A DNA stretch of 63,139 nucleotides from an uncultured Collinsella sp. (lineage in GTDB: Bacteria; Actinomycetota; Coriobacteriia; Coriobacteriales; Coriobacteriaceae), in assembly GCA_959600835.1 (NCBI GenBank), contig CAUGNQ010000004.1, positions 1-63,139 of the forward strand. Direction: 5' to 3'. Shown one piece after another: positions 33,417 through 42,508 of this stretch. The first letter of the stretch is position 1, and every line of letters starts with the position of its first letter. The notes beneath the pieces are model-generated. The model was not told the origin of the DNA. It saw only the letters and a list, made by a program, of their open reading frames with translations, and did no database searches. Position numbers and translations under genes: made by a program.

Positions 33417-34483
33417 TATGCGTTCCCCTGTTTGGTGCCCTTCATGCGGTACAGGGAGTCCGCAAGAATGGCAGGGTTGTTAACGCCAAAGTCGCCCAGG
33501 CGCTCCGGATCTTCGCTGATGTCGTCCATGAGTTCCTGCAGCGAGCCGTACTCGTCGACAATCTTCTCGGCCACGCCGTCGCGCACGACGGAGACGCGCG
33601 AAAGCGTGCGCAGGCCCAGCGGCGTCATGACGGAGTCCTCGTCCAGGTCGTCGTAGCCCAGAACCGCCGCCACATGCTGTGGGTCGGACAAGTCCTTGGG
33701 CGTCATGCGGCTAAGCTCGGCGCGGATCTTCTCGGCGTTTGCCTCGGAGGAATCGCTCGCATAGTCGCGAATCATCAGGTCGTACTCGGTATCCATGCTG
33801 GAGCCGGCGAGCTGCTCGAGCTGCATCTGCACGAGCTTGCCCTGGTTGCCCAGCTTGACGATGCAATCCTTAAGCTCGGTCTTTGCCTGCTGCATGATCT
33901 CGAAGCTCGAGAAAATACCGGTAATGTCGGCGAGCGTAACGTAGTCGTCGAGCTCGAGGGCCGTCAGGCGCAGCAGGGAGCGATCGAGCGACTGACGGGT
34001 AGTCTGGAGCGTGGCGACGAGCTGGTTGACCGAGCTCATGATGGTGGTGACGGGCTGGATCTCGTAGCTCTTACCGTGAACGTACACGTTGACGACGGCA
34101 CGACGGGCCGAGACCGAGATCACGATGGCATCGGTGAGCACCGACATGCGAGCGGCGGTGCGGTGACGCATGCCCGTCTCGCTCGTGGCAAGCGAGGGAT
34201 CGGGATTGAGGTGGAAGTTGGCGCGCAGGATCTGGGTGAGGTCGCCGTCGATAACGATAGCGCCGTCCATCTTGGAGAGCTCGAACAGACGGTTCGAGGT
34301 GAACGAAATGTTGAGCGGGAAGCCGTCGTTACCGGCAGCGAGCACGTTTTCGGTGTCGCCGACGCAGATAAGGGCGCCCAGGTGACCGGCGATGATCATG
34401 TCGAGGGCGGTGCGGATCGGCTGACCAGGTGCCGTCAGGCGGATGGCCTGTTCCATACGCTTTTGCAGCTCGTTCTTATCCAA
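33416..34483 (-). CDS. disA: DNA integrity scanning diadenylate cyclase
   Basis: A 355-residue c-di-AMP synthase with the DAC domain (DGA at 73-75, RHR at 106-108), a helical spine and a C-terminal helix-hairpin-helix DNA-binding part (VARVDDDSVMTPLGLRTLSRV-like). It scans for damaged DNA and sets c-di-AMP levels. The start codon is TTG with GGGAG 7 nt upstream. It is the first gene of the disA-ispD-ispF-cysS-rlmB-yacP run. Confidence 0.95.
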   Translation of the reverse strand: MDKNELQKRMEQAIRLTAPGQPIRTALDMIIAGHLGALICVGDTENVLAAGNDGFPLNISFTSNRLFELSKMDGAIVIDGDLTQILRANFHLNPDPSLATSETGMRHRTAARMSVLTDAIVISVSARRAVVNVYVHGKSYEIQPVTTIMSSVNQLVATLQTTRQSLDRSLLRLTALELDDYVTLADITGIFSSFEIMQQAKTELKDCIVKLGNQGKLVQMQLEQLAGSSMDTEYDLMIRDYASDSSEANAEKIRAELSRMTPKDLSDPQHVAAVLGYDDLDEDSVMTPLGLRTLSRVSVVRDGVAEKIVDEYGSLQELMDDISEDPERLGDFGVNNPAILADSLYRMKGTKQGNA

Positions 34484-34704
34484 GGCATCGCTCCCATCGT
34501 ATACGCTCCATAAACGCTAAATAGTTTCTCACGGTTTGTCCCCGCAGCAGCCACGAAATCCGATGCTTACAGAATGAGCGAACACCGCTTAGGTAGCTCA
34601 TTTGGGACGGGGCTCCTTTGACTGCTCATGTGGTAGCATCGGGTCTCATATAAATGAGGGAGTAGTCGCGTAATCGGGCTCGCCCGCAGAGAGGGAGCCA
34701 GACT

Positions 34705-35283
34705 ATGGGACTCGCAGAGCTCGTGTTGCTCGCCGTTGGCCTTTCGATGGACGCTTTTGCTGTTTCCATCTGCAAGGGTCTCGGCATGAAGAAGATCAAC
34801 CTTAAAGTCGCCGTGGTGCTCGGTCTGTTCTTTGGCGGCTTTCAGGCCGGCATGCCCGTAATCGGATGGGCGCTCGGCAGTCAATTCATGGACATCATCG
34901 GACCCATCGACCATTGGATCGCCTTTATCCTATTGGCCTTTATCGGCGGCAAAATGCTGTGGGAAGCCTTTACCGAAGACGAGGATGAGGGCGACGGCAA
35001 GGATGCTGAAAAAATTGACCTGGCAGAATATCTGATTCTTGCCATTGCCACCTCGATTGACGCCCTAGCCGTAGGTATCTCGTTTGCGGCGCTCTCGGTT
35101 GACATCGTTCCCGCTGTATCGCTTATCGGCGTCACAACGTTTATCTTCTCCGTCGCCGGCGTAGCGATCGGCCATACCTTTGGCGCGCGTTACGAAAAAC
35201 CCGCCACCATCGTGGGTGGCGTCGTACTCGTCCTCATCGGGCTTAAGATCTTACTTGAGCATCTGGGGATCCTCACGATATAA
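34705..35283 (+). CDS. mntP: Manganese exporter MntP
   Basis: A 192-residue inner-membrane protein with six predicted helices; LSMDAFAVSICKGLG (helix 1) and the repeated SIDALAVGISFAAL are the family signatures with the conserved Asp residues that bind Mn(II). The start has GGGAG at good spacing. The leader carries AGGGAGTAG, which loosely resembles the 5' part of a yybP-ykoY (Mn) riboswitch, but the rest does not match convincingly. Confidence 0.93.
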   Translation: MGLAELVLLAVGLSMDAFAVSICKGLGMKKINLKVAVVLGLFFGGFQAGMPVIGWALGSQFMDIIGPIDHWIAFILLAFIGGKMLWEAFTEDEDEGDGKDAEKIDLAEYLILAIATSIDALAVGISFAALSVDIVPAVSLIGVTTFIFSVAGVAIGHTFGARYEKPATIVGGVVLVLIGLKILLEHLGILTI

Positions 35284-35323
35284 AAAACGCCTCTCATAAG
35301 CCAACGTCAATGTAGGGGTCTCA

Positions 35324-35391
35324 TGCAGAGTTTTGCATAATGCCTATTCGTGCAGACTTTTGCATGTCATACTAATATGCAAAAGTCTGCA
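35324..35391. promoter_or_regulatory. Three TGCA-N6-TGCA operator copies of hipBA
   Basis: TGCAGAGTTTTGCA (35324), TGCAGACTTTTGCA (35351) and the reverse-oriented TGCAAAAGTCTGCA (35378) start exactly 27 nt apart. The second and third form a perfect 16-bp inverted repeat around an 11-nt spacer that contains a TAATAT -10-like box. The HipB protein is the obvious ligand. Confidence 0.75.
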
Positions 35392-35406
35392 CGTTAGGAG
35401 ATCGCC

Positions 35407-35877
35407 GTGGATACCCTTCCCATCACCACACCGCGCCAAGCTGGCATCTACGTGCGCCAGGCACGCGAGGCACAGGGAATCACCCGTGCGGCGCTCGCTA
35501 AAAAAGCCGGTGTTTCGGAGCGCCTGCTCGCATCGCTCGAGCTAGGAGATGCCACCGGCATTCGACTCGACAAGCTATTGGCAATCTTCAATGCTCTCGG
35601 ACTGGCGCTCGCCGCTCAAGGGGATATAGGCGAAACGAAAAATGAGCAATCAGCCAACGTTCCGCGTGCCGATTTGCAACCTCACAGTACCCCCAGACGC
35701 CATCGCGCTCAACGTCCCTCTCATAGCTACCGTTGCTGCGCCGCCATTCCGGTTCTTGCAGACGCCCCCTTTACGTCTGAACTCTACGACAAAGCCTTCG
35801 CAGATTTCGCCATGTCCAATCTCGGAGTCTCGATTGCCGCAAACGCATCTGTCCAACCAAAGCCTGACGGGAAATAG
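35407..35877 (+). CDS. hipB: HipB-type antitoxin with extra C-terminal region
   Basis: A 156-residue protein. Residues 8-68 form a xenobiotic-response-element helix-turn-helix (VRQAREAQGITRAALAKKAG). The remaining ~75 residues are rich in Arg, Pro and Ala and have no recognised domain; classical HipB is under 95 residues. The start is GTG after TAGGAG. The stop is 3 nt before hipA. HipB normally binds operator DNA and HipA, holding the kinase inactive. Confidence 0.8.
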   Translation: MDTLPITTPRQAGIYVRQAREAQGITRAALAKKAGVSERLLASLELGDATGIRLDKLLAIFNALGLALAAQGDIGETKNEQSANVPRADLQPHSTPRRHRAQRPSHSYRCCAAIPVLADAPFTSELYDKAFADFAMSNLGVSIAANASVQPKPDGK

Positions 35878-35880
35878 CCA

Positions 35881-37185
35881 ATGGCCAGAACATCACTTCG
35901 GACCATTATTTGCGGCGTACCTGCGGGAACGCTCACGCAAGATGAGAACGGTCTTATCAGCTTTACCTACGATCATGACTATGACGGGCCAGCCCTATCG
36001 ACCAACATACCCGTATCGAATCGCACATACGGACAACAGGTCATGAATCCGTACCTGTTTGGCCTTCTACCCGACAGCGAGGATCAGCGAAAAGCGATTG
36101 CTGCCGAATTCGACGTTAGACCCAACAATGCCGTTGCGCTACTCAGCCATATCGGACTTGACTGTCCGGGTGGAGTGCAGTTTTGTGCCGAAGAAGACGT
36201 CAACGCCGTCCTGCATCGCACCAGCGAATACCGCCCTATAGGCGATCACGAGATTGCGCTGCGTCTCAAGTCGATCAGAGATGACCGCGATGCATCGTGG
36301 ATGGGTCTAGATGAAAGTTGGTCACTTGGAGGCAACCAGGGCAAGTTCGCACTCGCACTCATAGACGGTCGCTGGTGCGAATGTGTGGGCTCCTCGCCCA
36401 CGACGCATATTTTCAAAAATGGCGTTATCGGATTTAAACTCGAGGCTCTCAATGAGTTTGTCTGCATGAAAAGCGCCCAGCGCGCCGGTATCGCAACGGC
36501 AAACGTCGAATATCGTATGTTTGAGGACGAACCTGCCCTCATTGTTGAGCGCTATGACCGCATGAAAGTCGAAGACGGAACGATCAGGCGTCTACATCAA
36601 GAAGACCTCTGCCAGGCACTTGGGGTGATGCCCGCCCAAAAGTACACGGCAGACGGCGGCCCGACCACCCGCGACATTCAAGAGCTCCTCATAAATACGA
36701 GCCACCATCAACTTAACCTGTATCTGTTTACGCAAATACTGTTCTTCAACGCCATTATCGGCGCACCGGATGCGCATGCGAAAAACTATTCCCTGCTCCT
36801 TGGAAACGACGGCGCAGCCATGATGGCTCGAATGTACGATGTCGCATCGGGTTTGGCATATGAGCGCATGCGCCGCCGAGCGCGCCTTGCCATGAGCGTT
36901 GGCGGCGAAAACCGTGTGGGACGCATCGGTCCAGGCGCTATCCGCCGATACCACGGTATGGGCGACCCCGCGCTGGAGGCGGCGCTTACCGATGCCGGGC
37001 TATCCGAGAAGTTTTGCTTTGCGGCCATGATGGACCTCGCCTACGAGGTACCCATTTGCATGGAAGAGGTCATGGACGAATATGCCGACCTGCCCGGCAT
37101 GGCGGACCTGCGCGAGCATATGCTCGGCCCCGTCCGCGAAAACTGCCAGCGCACCATCGACCTCATCAAGGCGGATATGGGCTAG
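35881..37185 (+). CDS. hipA: HipA-type serine/threonine kinase toxin
   Basis: A 434-residue HipA. The N-terminal couple-HipA region (about 1-100) is present. Kinase features: LGGNQGK glycine loop at 149-155, D297 and N302 in GAPDAHAKN and YD at 319-320 for Mg binding. HipA of E. coli phosphorylates glutamyl-tRNA synthetase and promotes persistence; the target here is unknown. It forms a classical antitoxin-toxin pair with the preceding gene and is ended by a terminator shared with pepD. Confidence 0.92.
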   Translation: MARTSLRTIICGVPAGTLTQDENGLISFTYDHDYDGPALSTNIPVSNRTYGQQVMNPYLFGLLPDSEDQRKAIAAEFDVRPNNAVALLSHIGLDCPGGVQFCAEEDVNAVLHRTSEYRPIGDHEIALRLKSIRDDRDASWMGLDESWSLGGNQGKFALALIDGRWCECVGSSPTTHIFKNGVIGFKLEALNEFVCMKSAQRAGIATANVEYRMFEDEPALIVERYDRMKVEDGTIRRLHQEDLCQALGVMPAQKYTADGGPTTRDIQELLINTSHHQLNLYLFTQILFFNAIIGAPDAHAKNYSLLLGNDGAAMMARMYDVASGLAYERMRRRARLAMSVGGENRVGRIGPGAIRRYHGMGDPALEAALTDAGLSEKFCFAAMMDLAYEVPICMEEVMDEYADLPGMADLREHMLGPVRENCQRTIDLIKADMG

Positions 37186-37216
37186 ACGCCAATCAATTTC
37201 CCATTTCTTAAAAGAA

Positions 37217-37257
37217 GAGAGGGGGCACCCGTCGCAAAAGCTCAGATGCCCCCTCTC
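37217..37257. terminator. Bidirectional terminator between hipA and pepD
   Basis: GAGAGGGGGCA pairs with TGCCCCCTCTC over 11 bp around a 19-nt loop between two convergent genes. Confidence 0.85.
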
Positions 37258-37312
37258 ATAATGTCATTTGCAATCCGCTAGCACGTGGCTCGGACTGCTG
37301 CTAGCGCAACCT

Positions 37313-38770
37313 TTACGCAGCGAGGCGCTTGAGGACGTCGATGAGCAGCTCGTAGAAGCGCTCGGCAGAAGCGAGCTCCATGCTCTCGTCCGGGGTGTGG
37401 ACATCGGAGAGCGTCGGGCCCACGGCGATGGCGTCCAGGCCGTGCAGGGCCTCGGCAAACAGGCCGCACTCAAGGCCGGCGTGAATGGACTCGATGCGCA
37501 GCTCGGAGCCAAAGAGCTCGCGATAGCTCTCGACAAAGATGTCGCGGACCGGCGAATGCTCGGCATAGCTCCAGCCGGGATACTCGAACTCGAACTTGGC
37601 GTCGAAGCCCAGGACATCGGCCAGCGTCTGCAGGCGGTCCTTGAACTCGTTCTGCAGCGAGGTAATCGAGGAGCGCGGGGACAGCATGATCTTGACCTCG
37701 TCGTCAGAAGTGGCAACCACACCGATGTTGGAGGAAACCTCGACGGAGCCGTCGGTGGCGACGTTGCGGCGAATCACGCCGTTAGGGGCAAGACGCAGGG
37801 CGCGGATGAGGGCAAGCGCGGACTTCTGATCCATGGCCTCGACCTCGGCGTCGTCGGCAATCTCGACGGTGCAGGTAAAGCCGGGGTCAAAGACCTCGAG
37901 CTCGGCAGTGACGTCGGCAATGATGCCCTTTGCGATCTGGGCCGCGGCCTCGGCGGCAGCGTGATCAGTGTAGACCAGCTCGGCCTTGCACTCACGGTTG
38001 ATGGCGTTGTCCTTAGTGCCGCCGTTAAAGCTGACGATGGCGGGCTCGCCGGCAACCATCAGGCGGTCGATGATGCGGGCCATGATGAGGTTGCCGTTGC
38101 CGCGCTCCAGGTGGATGTCGGCGCCGGAGTGACCACCCAGCAGGCCGGAGATCTCGAGCGTAAGGGTGCTGCCGGTCTTGTGCTCGCGCACGATCGGGCA
38201 GGTGTAGGTAACGACGACACCGCCGGCGCAGCTGACGGTGGCCACGCCCTCCTCCTCGGAATCGAGGTTGATCATGGTGCGGGCGCTAATCTGGGACTTG
38301 TCGAGCGTCTCGGCGCCAACCAGGCCAGTCTCCTCGTCGGTGGTGAACACGCACTCGAGGGCCGGATGAGCAATCGAATCGTCGTTGAGCACGGTGAGCA
38401 TCAGAGCGACAGCAATGCCGTTGTCGGCGCCCAGGGTGGTGCCGTTAGCGGTGAGGACGCCGTCCTTGACGACCAGGTCGATACCATCGGTCGTAAAGTC
38501 GTGCTCAACGGAGCCAAGCTTGTCGCACACCATGTCGATGTGGCCCTGCAGCATCACGGTCGGGGCATTCTCGGCGCCGGCAGATGCGGGCTTACGAATG
38601 ATGACGTTGTAGACCTCGTCCTGATACACGTCGAGGCCGCGCTCCTTGGCAAACGCAACCAAGAAATCGCTGATGCCCTTCTCGTTGCCAGACCCACGGG
38701 GGATCGCGCTGATCTCCTCAAAGAAATGGAACAGCTGGGCGGGCTCGTAGCCAGTAATCTTGTAGTCCAT
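37313..38770 (-). CDS. pepD: Aminoacyl-histidine dipeptidase (PepD-like M20)
   Basis: A 485-residue zinc dipeptidase of family M20C, cutting dipeptides such as carnosine-type substrates in the cytosol. Metal motifs: QGHIDMV, the GADNG lid motif, TTDEETGLVGA and the late GGHSGADI histidine. The start at 38770 follows AGGAGG; the longer open frame is not supported by a ribosome site. Confidence 0.92.
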   Translation of the reverse strand: MDYKITGYEPAQLFHFFEEISAIPRGSGNEKGISDFLVAFAKERGLDVYQDEVYNVIIRKPASAGAENAPTVMLQGHIDMVCDKLGSVEHDFTTDGIDLVVKDGVLTANGTTLGADNGIAVALMLTVLNDDSIAHPALECVFTTDEETGLVGAETLDKSQISARTMINLDSEEEGVATVSCAGGVVVTYTCPIVREHKTGSTLTLEISGLLGGHSGADIHLERGNGNLIMARIIDRLMVAGEPAIVSFNGGTKDNAINRECKAELVYTDHAAAEAAAQIAKGIIADVTAELEVFDPGFTCTVEIADDAEVEAMDQKSALALIRALRLAPNGVIRRNVATDGSVEVSSNIGVVATSDDEVKIMLSPRSSITSLQNEFKDRLQTLADVLGFDAKFEFEYPGWSYAEHSPVRDIFVESYRELFGSELRIESIHAGLECGLFAEALHGLDAIAVGPTLSDVHTPDESMELASAERFYELLIDVLKRLAA

Positions 38771-38926
38771 GGTGCCTCCTTGGCGCAACTGGTTAGACAA
38801 TAAGACATGCGCCTTGTATATTCCCAGACTTCGTTTGCATAAACCAGTCGAAAACGCCGAGCGCTCTCGCATCATCGGCTAACGGTGGACCGCATAGCGT
38901 AACGGTCACAACTTCACAGCTCTACA

Positions 38927-38958
38927 AATCGAGGCGCCCTTGCCGGAACGCCTCGATT
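38927..38958 (-). terminator. Hairpin after clpC
   Basis: AATCGAGGCG pairs with CGCCTCGATT; the minus strand continues TTGTAG, a weak T-tract. It lies 26 nt after the clpC stop. Confidence 0.6.
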
Positions 38959-38983
38959 GCACAGATCAAATTGTCGCCACACC

Positions 38984-41626
38984 CTACAGCGCGCCGGAAC
39001 CGGCTTGCATCATGCCGCCGGGGCCCGAGGTCACGCCGCCGCTCACGGGCGCGGCGTTGCCGGTGTGCGGTGCCGCCGGGGCGGTATCGCCACCGAGCGT
39101 GCCCGCCGGACGCGGTGCCGGGATCTCGCCCGTGCCGTGGCTAAAGACAAACTTGCCATCGGCCACGTCGCACAGGACGGTATCGCCCTCGCCCCACTCG
39201 CCGGCCAGAAGCTCCTCGGACAGCGGGTCCTCGATGAGCTTTTGGATGGCACGGCGCAGCGGACGCGCACCGTTGGTGAGGTCGGTGCCCTCGGCCACGA
39301 TCTTGTCATAGGCCGCATCGGTGAGCTTGATGTTCATGCCGTTGGCAATCAAACGCTGACGCAGGTCGTCCACCAGCAGGTGCGCGATCTTGGTGAGATT
39401 CTCGCCCGAGAGCTTCTGGAACACCACGATGTCATCGATACGGTTGAGCAGCTCGGGGCGGAACAGGCGCTTGAGCTCGCCCATCGCGCGACCACGGATC
39501 TCACTCGACGTGAGACCCTGCTCGCCGGTGGTGCCAAAGCCCACGCTCGCATCCTGCGCAATCTCGCGGGCGCCCACGTTGGACGTCATGATGATCACGG
39601 TGTTGCGGAAGTCTACCGTCTTGCCCTGGCTATCGGTCAGGCGGCCCTCCTCCAGCACCTGCAGCAAGATGTTGAAGATATCGGGGTGCGCCTTCTCGAT
39701 CTCGTCGAACAGCACGACCGAGTACGGGTGACGACGAACGGCCTTGGTGAGCTGGCCGCCCTCGTCGTGACCGACGTAACCCGGAGGGCTACCGATGAGC
39801 TTGGAGACCTCGAACTCGCTACCGAACTCGGACATGTCGAAGCTGATGAGCGCATCCTTGCTGCCAAAGAGGTACTCGGCGAGCGTCTTGGCGAGCTCGG
39901 TCTTGCCCGTGCCGGTGGGACCCAGGAAGATAAAGCTGCCGCCAGGGCGACGCGGATCCTTGAGCGGCGAGCGGCTGCGGCGTACGGCCTTGGCAACTGC
40001 CTCGACAGCCTCGTCCTGACCGATGATGCGCGTCTTGAGCACGCTTTCGGCCTGCAGCAGGCGACGGCTCTCGCTCTCGGTAAGCGAGGACACCGGTACG
40101 CCCGAAGTCACGGACACGATATCGGCGATCTGACTCACATCGATGGTGAGCGGGCTGGCGTCGAGCTCGGCGGTCCAGGCGGCCTTGGCCTCGGCGAGCT
40201 CAATCTCGGCGGCCTTCTGCCGCTCGGTAATCTCGGCGGCCTTGTTCATGTCGTCGCTCTCGGTGGCCTCCTGCGCGGCGGCCTTGAGCTCCTCTATGCG
40301 ATGCTCGGCCTCGCGCACCGGCTCGGGCGCGCGATTCGCGGCGATGCGAGCACGGGCACCGGCCTCGTCAATGAGGTCGATGGCCTTATCGGGCAGGAAG
40401 CGATCCTGGATGTAGCGGTTGGAAAGGTTCGCGGCGGCCTCGATAGCACCCTGCGTATAGCGCACATGGTGGTGCTCCTCGTAGCGCGGCTTGAGCGCGG
40501 TCAGGATCTTGACCGTGTCCTCGACGCTCGGCTCCTCGACATCGATGGTCTGGAAGCGACGCTCGAAGGCCGGGTCCTTGGTGAGGTACTTGCGGAATTC
40601 CTCGGCCGTGGTGGCGCCGATAATCTGGAAGGCACCGCGCGCGAGCACGGGCTTGAGCATAGAGCTCGCGTCGATGGAGCCCTCAGCAGAACCGGCACCG
40701 ATGATGGTGTGCATCTCGTCGATAAACAGGATGACGTCGTCGGCTTCGGTGGCCTCCTGGATCACGTTCTTGAGGCGCTCCTCAAACTCGCCGCGATACT
40801 TGGCACCCGCCACGAGGCCCGGCAGGTCGAGCGTCCAGATATTCTGGTTCATGAGGTTCTCGGGCACGTTGCCGGCTGCAATCTGCTGAGCCAGGCCCTC
40901 GACGATGGCCGTCTTGCCCACGCCGGGGTCGCCCAGAATGAGCGGGTTGTTCTTGGTGCGGCGCGAAAGAATTTCCATCATACGCTGGACTTCCTTTTCG
41001 CGACCAATTACAGGGTCGAGCTCGCCGTCGCGCGCCTTCTGCGTGAGGTTGGTCGCGAACTGCTTAAGCGTATCGGTGCCACTCCCCTTTTGCTGAGAGG
41101 CATCCGAGCCGCTAAAGAACGGCAGGCCCGCACCGGGACGCCCGGCACCGGCGCCGGCGAGCGGACGCTTCTTGTCCTGGTCCTTGGCAGTGAGTTTCTC
41201 GATAGCCTTTTTGATAGAGGCGGACGACACACCCAGGCGCATGAGGATGTCCATGGCCATGCCGTTGCCCTCTTCGACGATGCCGATCAGCAAGTGCTCG
41301 GTCGACACGTAGGTCTGGTTATTCTCACGCGCCACGCGGAATGAACGCTCCATAACGCTAATGACGAGCGGCGTAAAGGCGAGCTTAGCCGCCTCGGTCT
41401 CCTCACTGGGCTCGGGAACCGTGGTCTGGACCTCCTTGAGGGTGTCCATGATGTCGTCGTAGGAGATATCAAGCGAGCGCAGTGCCTCGGCGGCAATGCC
41501 CTCGTCCTCCTTGGCAAGCGCGAGCAGCAGGTGCTCGGTGCCCACCTTATTTGAATGAAGATCGAGCGCCTCCTGTTTGGCCATCGACATGACCTTGCGC
41601 GCTCGATCGGTAAATCTATCTAACAT
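38984..41626 (-). CDS. clpC: ATP-dependent Clp protease ATPase subunit ClpC
   Basis: An 880-residue Hsp100 unfoldase. The N-terminal double Clp repeat (about 1-145) is followed by the first AAA+ module (GDPGVGKT), a helical middle domain and the second AAA+ module (GPTGTGKTELAK). The C-terminal tail is Gly/Pro-rich with GGVTSGPGGMM, and differs from the typical end. It feeds substrates to ClpP. A CtsR-type repressor gene is not adjacent. The start follows AAGGA. Confidence 0.93.
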   Translation of the reverse strand: MLDRFTDRARKVMSMAKQEALDLHSNKVGTEHLLLALAKEDEGIAAEALRSLDISYDDIMDTLKEVQTTVPEPSEETEAAKLAFTPLVISVMERSFRVARENNQTYVSTEHLLIGIVEEGNGMAMDILMRLGVSSASIKKAIEKLTAKDQDKKRPLAGAGAGRPGAGLPFFSGSDASQQKGSGTDTLKQFATNLTQKARDGELDPVIGREKEVQRMMEILSRRTKNNPLILGDPGVGKTAIVEGLAQQIAAGNVPENLMNQNIWTLDLPGLVAGAKYRGEFEERLKNVIQEATEADDVILFIDEMHTIIGAGSAEGSIDASSMLKPVLARGAFQIIGATTAEEFRKYLTKDPAFERRFQTIDVEEPSVEDTVKILTALKPRYEEHHHVRYTQGAIEAAANLSNRYIQDRFLPDKAIDLIDEAGARARIAANRAPEPVREAEHRIEELKAAAQEATESDDMNKAAEITERQKAAEIELAEAKAAWTAELDASPLTIDVSQIADIVSVTSGVPVSSLTESESRRLLQAESVLKTRIIGQDEAVEAVAKAVRRSRSPLKDPRRPGGSFIFLGPTGTGKTELAKTLAEYLFGSKDALISFDMSEFGSEFEVSKLIGSPPGYVGHDEGGQLTKAVRRHPYSVVLFDEIEKAHPDIFNILLQVLEEGRLTDSQGKTVDFRNTVIIMTSNVGAREIAQDASVGFGTTGEQGLTSSEIRGRAMGELKRLFRPELLNRIDDIVVFQKLSGENLTKIAHLLVDDLRQRLIANGMNIKLTDAAYDKIVAEGTDLTNGARPLRRAIQKLIEDPLSEELLAGEWGEGDTVLCDVADGKFVFSHGTGEIPAPRPAGTLGGDTAPAAPHTGNAAPVSGGVTSGPGGMMQAGSGAL

Positions 41627-41818
41627 GCTCGTTTCCTTACATGAGTTCATCGAAATCAAAACGCCCGCCCGTCGGCGGCGCTTTTGTCTCTTTACCCACA
41701 GGTTGTCTATGTTAACAGCTGGAGGAATATCTATAAACCCGGCTCACATGAATGCAGGTTATGACCGCATCGCGGGACTCACCGCGCGATGCGCGACAGG
41801 CGCCCCGCAAGAGAAACC

Positions 41819-42508
41819 CTAGGCGTCTTTCACCACGTCGGGACTCGTCGCACGCGATGCGCGATAGGCATCGGCCTCCTTGGAGACGCGTTCGAGCAGC
41901 TCGGATGTATCGACGCCCTCGACTTGCGCGACCGTTTCCACCGTCTGCATGGCGACCGCCCTCAGGTACGCGCACGCGCTGTCCCCCAGCTGCTCGAGGT
42001 CTATCTCCTCGCCGCCCTCCCGGGCAAAGCCGACCGCCATCACAAAGTCCATGATGCCCGAGACCAGAAAGCCCACCGCAAAGCTCGAATCCGCCTTGAG
42101 CTCTTCTCCGTCGGGGTGGACGATCTCTCTCACGCGGTCGATGATGATCGTATGGATGCCCTGCACGACCTGCTCGGCGGCACCCGCCCTCATGGTGATG
42201 ACGATGCGCCGCAGCAGGCAGCGGACGTCGCGCCGGTCGAACGCCGAAAGGTCGCCCTCGCTCGAAAAATGCCAGAGGGCATCGGTGATGAGCTCGTTAT
42301 CCTGCAGCAGTTGGGCTATGGCGATGGCGACGAGTTCATCGAAATCGTGAAAATAGTAGTAAAACGTTCCGCGATTGCACCGGGCGGCGCGGGTCACCTC
42401 GCCAACCGACAGCTCGAAGATGCTGTTGTTCTCGATGAGCTCCCAAAACGCCTCGATGATACGGGTGCGTGCATCGGGCGCATCGGCGTCCTTACGCGGT
42501 CTCGCCAT
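41819..42508 (-). CDS. TetR-family regulator
   Basis: A 229-residue regulator with the N-terminal helix-turn-helix (ELSVGEVTRAARCNRGTFYYYF) and a ligand-binding helical domain. It starts at ATG 42508 inside the end of the upstream activase gene, with GAGG close before it; an alternative GTG three codons upstream is possible. It is co-transcribed with the activase, and the 21-bp palindrome ahead of that gene fits a TetR operator, so it is probably its own and the activase's repressor. Confidence 0.88.
   Translation of the reverse strand: MARPRKDADAPDARTRIIEAFWELIENNSIFELSVGEVTRAARCNRGTFYYYFHDFDELVAIAIAQLLQDNELITDALWHFSSEGDLSAFDRRDVRCLLRRIVITMRAGAAEQVVQGIHTIIIDRVREIVHPDGEELKADSSFAVGFLVSGIMDFVMAVGFAREGGEEIDLEQLGDSACAYLRAVAMQTVETVAQVEGVDTSELLERVSKEADAYRASRATSPDVVKDA

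Noticed and set aside
34640..34704. Possible yybP-ykoY manganese riboswitch ahead of mntP
   Set aside because: Only a GGGAGTAG-like start is visible; the rest of the consensus and the paired 3' end are missing in this short leader.
38957..41344. Long plus-strand open frame antisense to clpC (795 codons); similar long antisense frames at 42375-44954, 19728-21833, 49746-52061 and 57705-59990
   Set aside because: They lie exactly opposite well-supported genes, have no ribosome site and show the composition expected from the other strand of high-GC genes.
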